A DNA stretch of 8,899 nt from Chloroflexota bacterium (GTDB lineage Bacteria > Chloroflexota > Anaerolineae > Caldilineales > Caldilineaceae), in assembly GCA_003577005.1 (NCBI GenBank), contig QEUW01000416.1, forward strand, positions 1 through 8,899, read 5' to 3'. The translations under genes were made by a program, and so were the position numbers. Below the pieces are notes generated by a model. The model searched no databases. It saw only the letters and a list, made by a program, of their open reading frames with translations, and had not been told where the DNA came from. Of the stretch, positions 7,070 to 8,899 are shown in pieces (positions within the stretch are counted from its first letter, which is position 1; each line of letters opens with the position of its first letter).

Positions 7070-7095
7070 TGTCCTAATTGGAGATATTTAGGACA
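7070..7095. repeat. Palindromic site B upstream of the integrase
   Basis: tgtcctaa (7070-7077) and ttaggaca (7088-7095) are perfect 8-bp inverted arms around a 10-bp AT-rich centre. The site shares the arm sequence and an inner ATTGGA with site A, in opposite orientation. The centres of A and B are about 125 bp apart, close to twelve helical turns. It may be a second operator or a second recombination core site. Confidence 0.5.
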
Positions 7096-7317
7096 TTACG
7101 AATCCAACGATGTCGGGACCTGTGAAGCCGAAATGACTTAGCTGGAAGAGCAACGTCGCCGGTAATTCCCCTGACGAACAGATTGGACTGGTAGTTGAGC
7201 AGCCCGCGCTAGGGTTCTCAATGAGGCCGCCGCTCAGAAGACGAGTACATCTGTCCCCAGCATGAGTGTCATGCCGGGTATCATGCCGCACCCCCTACCG
7301 TCACTCGCTACAAGCAA

Positions 7318-7347
7318 TGTACAAAAGTGGCGTGTGCGTGTTATACT
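7318..7347 (+). promoter_or_regulatory. Promoter-like element with no gene downstream
   Basis: TGTACA (7318-7323, 4 of 6), an 18-bp spacer and TATACT (7342-7347, 5 of 6), with an extended -10 TG at 7339-7340. It is framed by a perfect 7-bp inverted repeat, aatgtac (7316-7322) and gtacatt (7352-7358), whose arms overlap the -35 and the expected start of transcription. Downstream is only a 35-codon frame from ATG 7374 without a ribosome site. It could drive a small RNA or be a relic. Confidence 0.3.
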
Positions 7348-7543
7348 TGAGGTACATTTCAGGGCCTTCTCCTATGTCACTCACCGCGCTCAGATGCCCA
7401 CAGCAGACAATGTCCTACAGACAGTTCCTTGCTGCAAGTAGCCAAGCGTTTCGGACGCAGAGTTCATACCCTATCCCATGATCGGCCTGAAAGTCGAGCA
7501 TGCCGATCCCACTGCATAGAGGTTAGACCTCCACCCGCGTTGC

Positions 7544-7573
7544 TGGACAACGAGGGATGAAAATGGCTATACT
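7544..7573 (+). promoter_or_regulatory. Sigma70-type promoter of the IS110 leader
   Basis: TGGACA (7544-7549, 5 of 6 to consensus), an 18-bp spacer and TATACT (7568-7573, 5 of 6). This is the best promoter match in the window. Transcription would begin near 7580, about 176 bases before the transposase ATG. In studied IS110 elements a promoter in this place drives the bridge RNA. Confidence 0.55.
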
Positions 7574-7593
7574 CGCGCCACATGGTTGGCGCG
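7574..7593 (+). repeat. Perfect hairpin directly after the IS110 -10 box
   Basis: cgcgcca (7574-7580) and tggcgcg (7587-7593) form a perfect 7-bp stem with a 6-nt loop. It begins immediately after the -10 element, so if the promoter prediction is right only its second half would be transcribed and the hairpin would act at the DNA level. If transcription starts a few bases earlier it would be the 5' stem-loop of the leader RNA. Confidence 0.45.
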
Positions 7594-7755
7594 AAGGTCG
7601 AACAGACCATATTGCCGAGAGCCTGTAGTTTAGACGGACCTGGATGCCACGCGGCACAACCAGTTGTGGTACCTGGCAGCCGCTGGGAAGCACGTAGATC
7701 CGAGTCCTCCTGTCAGGGCGTCCCGCCAGCCATACTCTTACGATGGAGACGCAGT
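7580..7755 (+). ncRNA. Candidate IS110 bridge RNA
   Basis: IS110-group elements encode a structured RNA in the 5' non-coding part; its two loops pair with donor and target DNA and guide the recombinase. Here about 176 nt lie between the predicted transcription start and the transposase ATG, close to the length known for the IS621 RNA. Local stems visible by eye: atggt (7582-7586) with accat (7606-7610), tgcc (7645-7648) with ggca (7653-7656), cacaa (7655-7659) with ttgtg (7664-7668; the last two overlap and are alternatives), and ggcg (7717-7720) with cgcc (7724-7727). ACCTGG occurs twice (7638-7643, 7671-7676). I cannot assign target and donor loops because the right end is absent. Position and length are the main evidence. 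Confidence 0.4.
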
Positions 7756-8899
7756 ATGGACGTCATCCACACGCACTGTGCCGGTCTGGATGTGCATAAG
7801 AAGAGCGTCGTTGTCTGCTGTATCACGCCAAGCTCGCAGAGTGCGAAATCGATCGAGCAACGGACCTTTGGCACCATGACGGCAGATATCTTGGCGATGT
7901 CCGACTGGTTGACGAGCCAACAGATCACCCATGTCGCCATGGAAAGCACCGGCGAGTTCTGGAAGCCGATCTACAACCTGCTCGAAGGTCATTTCGAGCT
8001 CCTAGTGGTGAGTGCCAAAAAACGTGCCAGGACGCAAGACCGATGTGCAAGATGCCGAATGGCTGGCCGATCTGCTACGTCACGGGCTGCTGCGTGGTAG
8101 TTTCATCCCACCCCAGCCACAGCGCGACCTGCGCGAATTGACCCGCCAGCGCACCAGTCTGGTACAGGACCGGACGACCGTGGTCAATCGCCTGCACAAG
8201 GTGTTGGAATGGGCGAACATCAAGCTGACCTCCGTGGCGAGCGACGTCACCGGTGCCTCGGCCCGCGCCATACTGGCCGCTATCCTGGCAGGCCAGAGTG
8301 ATGCGCCAGCGTTGGCCGATTTGGCACAAGGCCGCTTGCGCCACAAGCTGCCCGCCTTAGAGCGCGCCTTGGCGGGCCATGTGCGGGAGCACCATCGCTT
8401 TCTGATTGCCAACCACCTGGCGCAGATCGACTTTCTGGACGAGCAAATCGCCGTTTTCGACGCCGCAATCGTCCGACACATCGAGCAGGTAGGAGCGCCA
8501 CCAACCGACCCGCCGCCATTGGAAGGTGCGGAAGCGGAGGCGGCCCAAGCCCCCACGGTCAGCGGTGATAACCGGCCGGACTGGGCGACAGCGGTCGCAC
8601 TCTTGGATACCATCCCTGGCGTCGGCCAGCGCCTCGCCGAACAGTTGCTGGCCGAGATCGGACCCAATATGAACCGCTTTCCGACGGAAGCCCATATCGC
8701 CAGTTGGGCCAAGCTGTCGCCTGGGAACAATGAAAGTGCCGGCAAACGGTATTCAGGCCGCACGGGCCATGGCAACCGCTGGCTGCGCTCCTCCTTGGTG
8801 CAGGCCGCTCACGCGGCGATCAAGGTGAAAGATACCTACTTGCGCTCCTTCTACTACCGTCTCGCTGGACGCCGCGGCGCTAAGCGGGCCATCGTCGCC
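7756..8899 (+). pseudogene. IS110 family DEDD transposase, frameshifted and cut by the window end
   Basis: An RNA-guided recombinase of the IS110 family. ATG 7756 has GGAG (7745-7748) 7 bases upstream. The first frame gives the RuvC-like N-terminus: Asp12 in AGLDVHKKSV and Glu63 in VAMESTGEFWKP. After VVSAKK (residue 89) that frame degenerates and stops at 8100. A second plus-strand frame, open from 8021 to the window end (293 codons), continues the protein: VPGRKTDVQDAEWLADLL supplies the last two acidic residues of the DEDD set. Next come a helical middle region, then the C-terminal domain with [20 protein letters not shown] and [19 protein letters not shown], where the Ser of NESAGK is the likely nucleophile. 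The switch falls at A6 (8017-8022). Relatives have about three more residues between the VNA-like motif and VPGRK, which suggests a small deletion rather than just one extra A. All catalytic motifs are otherwise present. The C-terminus lies outside the window. Confidence 0.85.

Larger units (their letters stand above)
6990..7543. other. Non-coding interval between integrase and IS110 leader
   Basis: No open frame here shows a recognisable domain or ribosome binding site; the frames present are 60-71 codons and of low-complexity translation. The interval contains palindromic site B (7070-7095), a plus-strand promoter-like element with flanking inverted repeat (7316-7358), and a small perfect hairpin gaggt-tag-acctc (7519-7531) just upstream of the IS110 promoter. 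No tRNA gene or attachment-site duplication was found by eye. The left end of the IS110 element probably lies in the last part of this interval. Confidence 0.5.
7500..8899 (+). mobile_element. IS110 family element, left part (right end outside the window)
   Basis: The IS110-type transposase and its long non-coding leader define this element. IS110 elements lack classic terminal inverted repeats and target duplications, so the left end cannot be fixed from one copy; 7500 is a placeholder chosen to include the promoter and small hairpin at 7519-7531. The right end and the last part of the transposase lie beyond the window. Confidence 0.4.

Noticed and set aside
7088..7291. 67-codon minus-strand frame and the 71-codon plus-strand frame from 7266
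   Set aside because: No start signals, no domain, low-complexity translation; they overlap promoter-like and palindromic DNA.
8014..8026. Classical -1 slippery heptamer A AAA AAC in the IS110 gene
   Set aside because: The heptamer is out of phase with the zero frame, and a -1 slip would not enter the frame that carries the rest of the protein.
1..8899. CRISPR array, tRNA or rRNA genes
   Set aside because: No regularly spaced repeats, no tRNA T-loop signature with matching arms, and no rRNA-like conserved blocks were seen on either strand.

Overview
The window reads as a stretch of GC-rich bacterial chromosome (or a large accessory island) in which mobile-element genes flank a short minus-strand block of cargo genes. 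The protein styles (a carbohydrate-active beta-propeller paired with a jelly-roll protein, an IS1182 transposase of the type seen in cyanobacteria and Chloroflexota, an IS110 transposase, and a small stand-alone integrase) would suit a Chloroflexota-like or similar environmental bacterium. This is inference from family resemblance only; there is no rRNA or housekeeping marker.

Layout. (1) 1-1673, plus strand: an IS1182-type element with a full DDE catalytic region but a damaged 5' end. The only upstream in-frame ATG lies in a perfect hairpin and is followed by two in-frame stops. (2) 1674-2225: no supported gene. (3) 5485-2226, minus strand: a three-gene run made of a CPA2-type cation:proton antiporter, a small jelly-roll/concanavalin-like protein, and a beta-propeller glycoside-hydrolase-like protein. 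Gaps are 58 and 22 bases and the last two genes have clear ribosome binding sites. The propeller gene carries a 1-base frameshift about 42 codons before its natural end. (4) 6133-5600, minus strand: a short-chain chromate-transporter gene of normal size interrupted by two in-frame stops. (5) 6929-6339, minus strand: a single-domain tyrosine recombinase with Asp where the second catalytic His is usually found. Two related palindromic sites lie in its promoter region, one overlapping the predicted -10. (6) About 7000-7755: AT-richer non-coding DNA with two similar sigma70-like promoters on the plus strand. The second directly precedes an approximately 176-nt non-coding leader in the position of an IS110 bridge RNA. 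(7) 7756 to the window end: an IS110 transposase with all catalytic motifs, split by a frameshift at an A6 run and cut off by the window edge.

How it fits together. The intact cargo would be one transcription unit for ion/proton exchange plus sugar-polymer recognition or processing. Any functional link between the two is not shown by the sequence. Four of the seven protein genes carry a lesion (stops or frameshifts). That fits a decaying, transposon-rich region, but the two 1-base events sit in GGG and A6 runs and could also be sequencing or assembly errors. The most interesting signals are the recombinase with its paired palindromes and the IS110 leader as a possible bridge RNA. No clearly new multi-gene system is evident.
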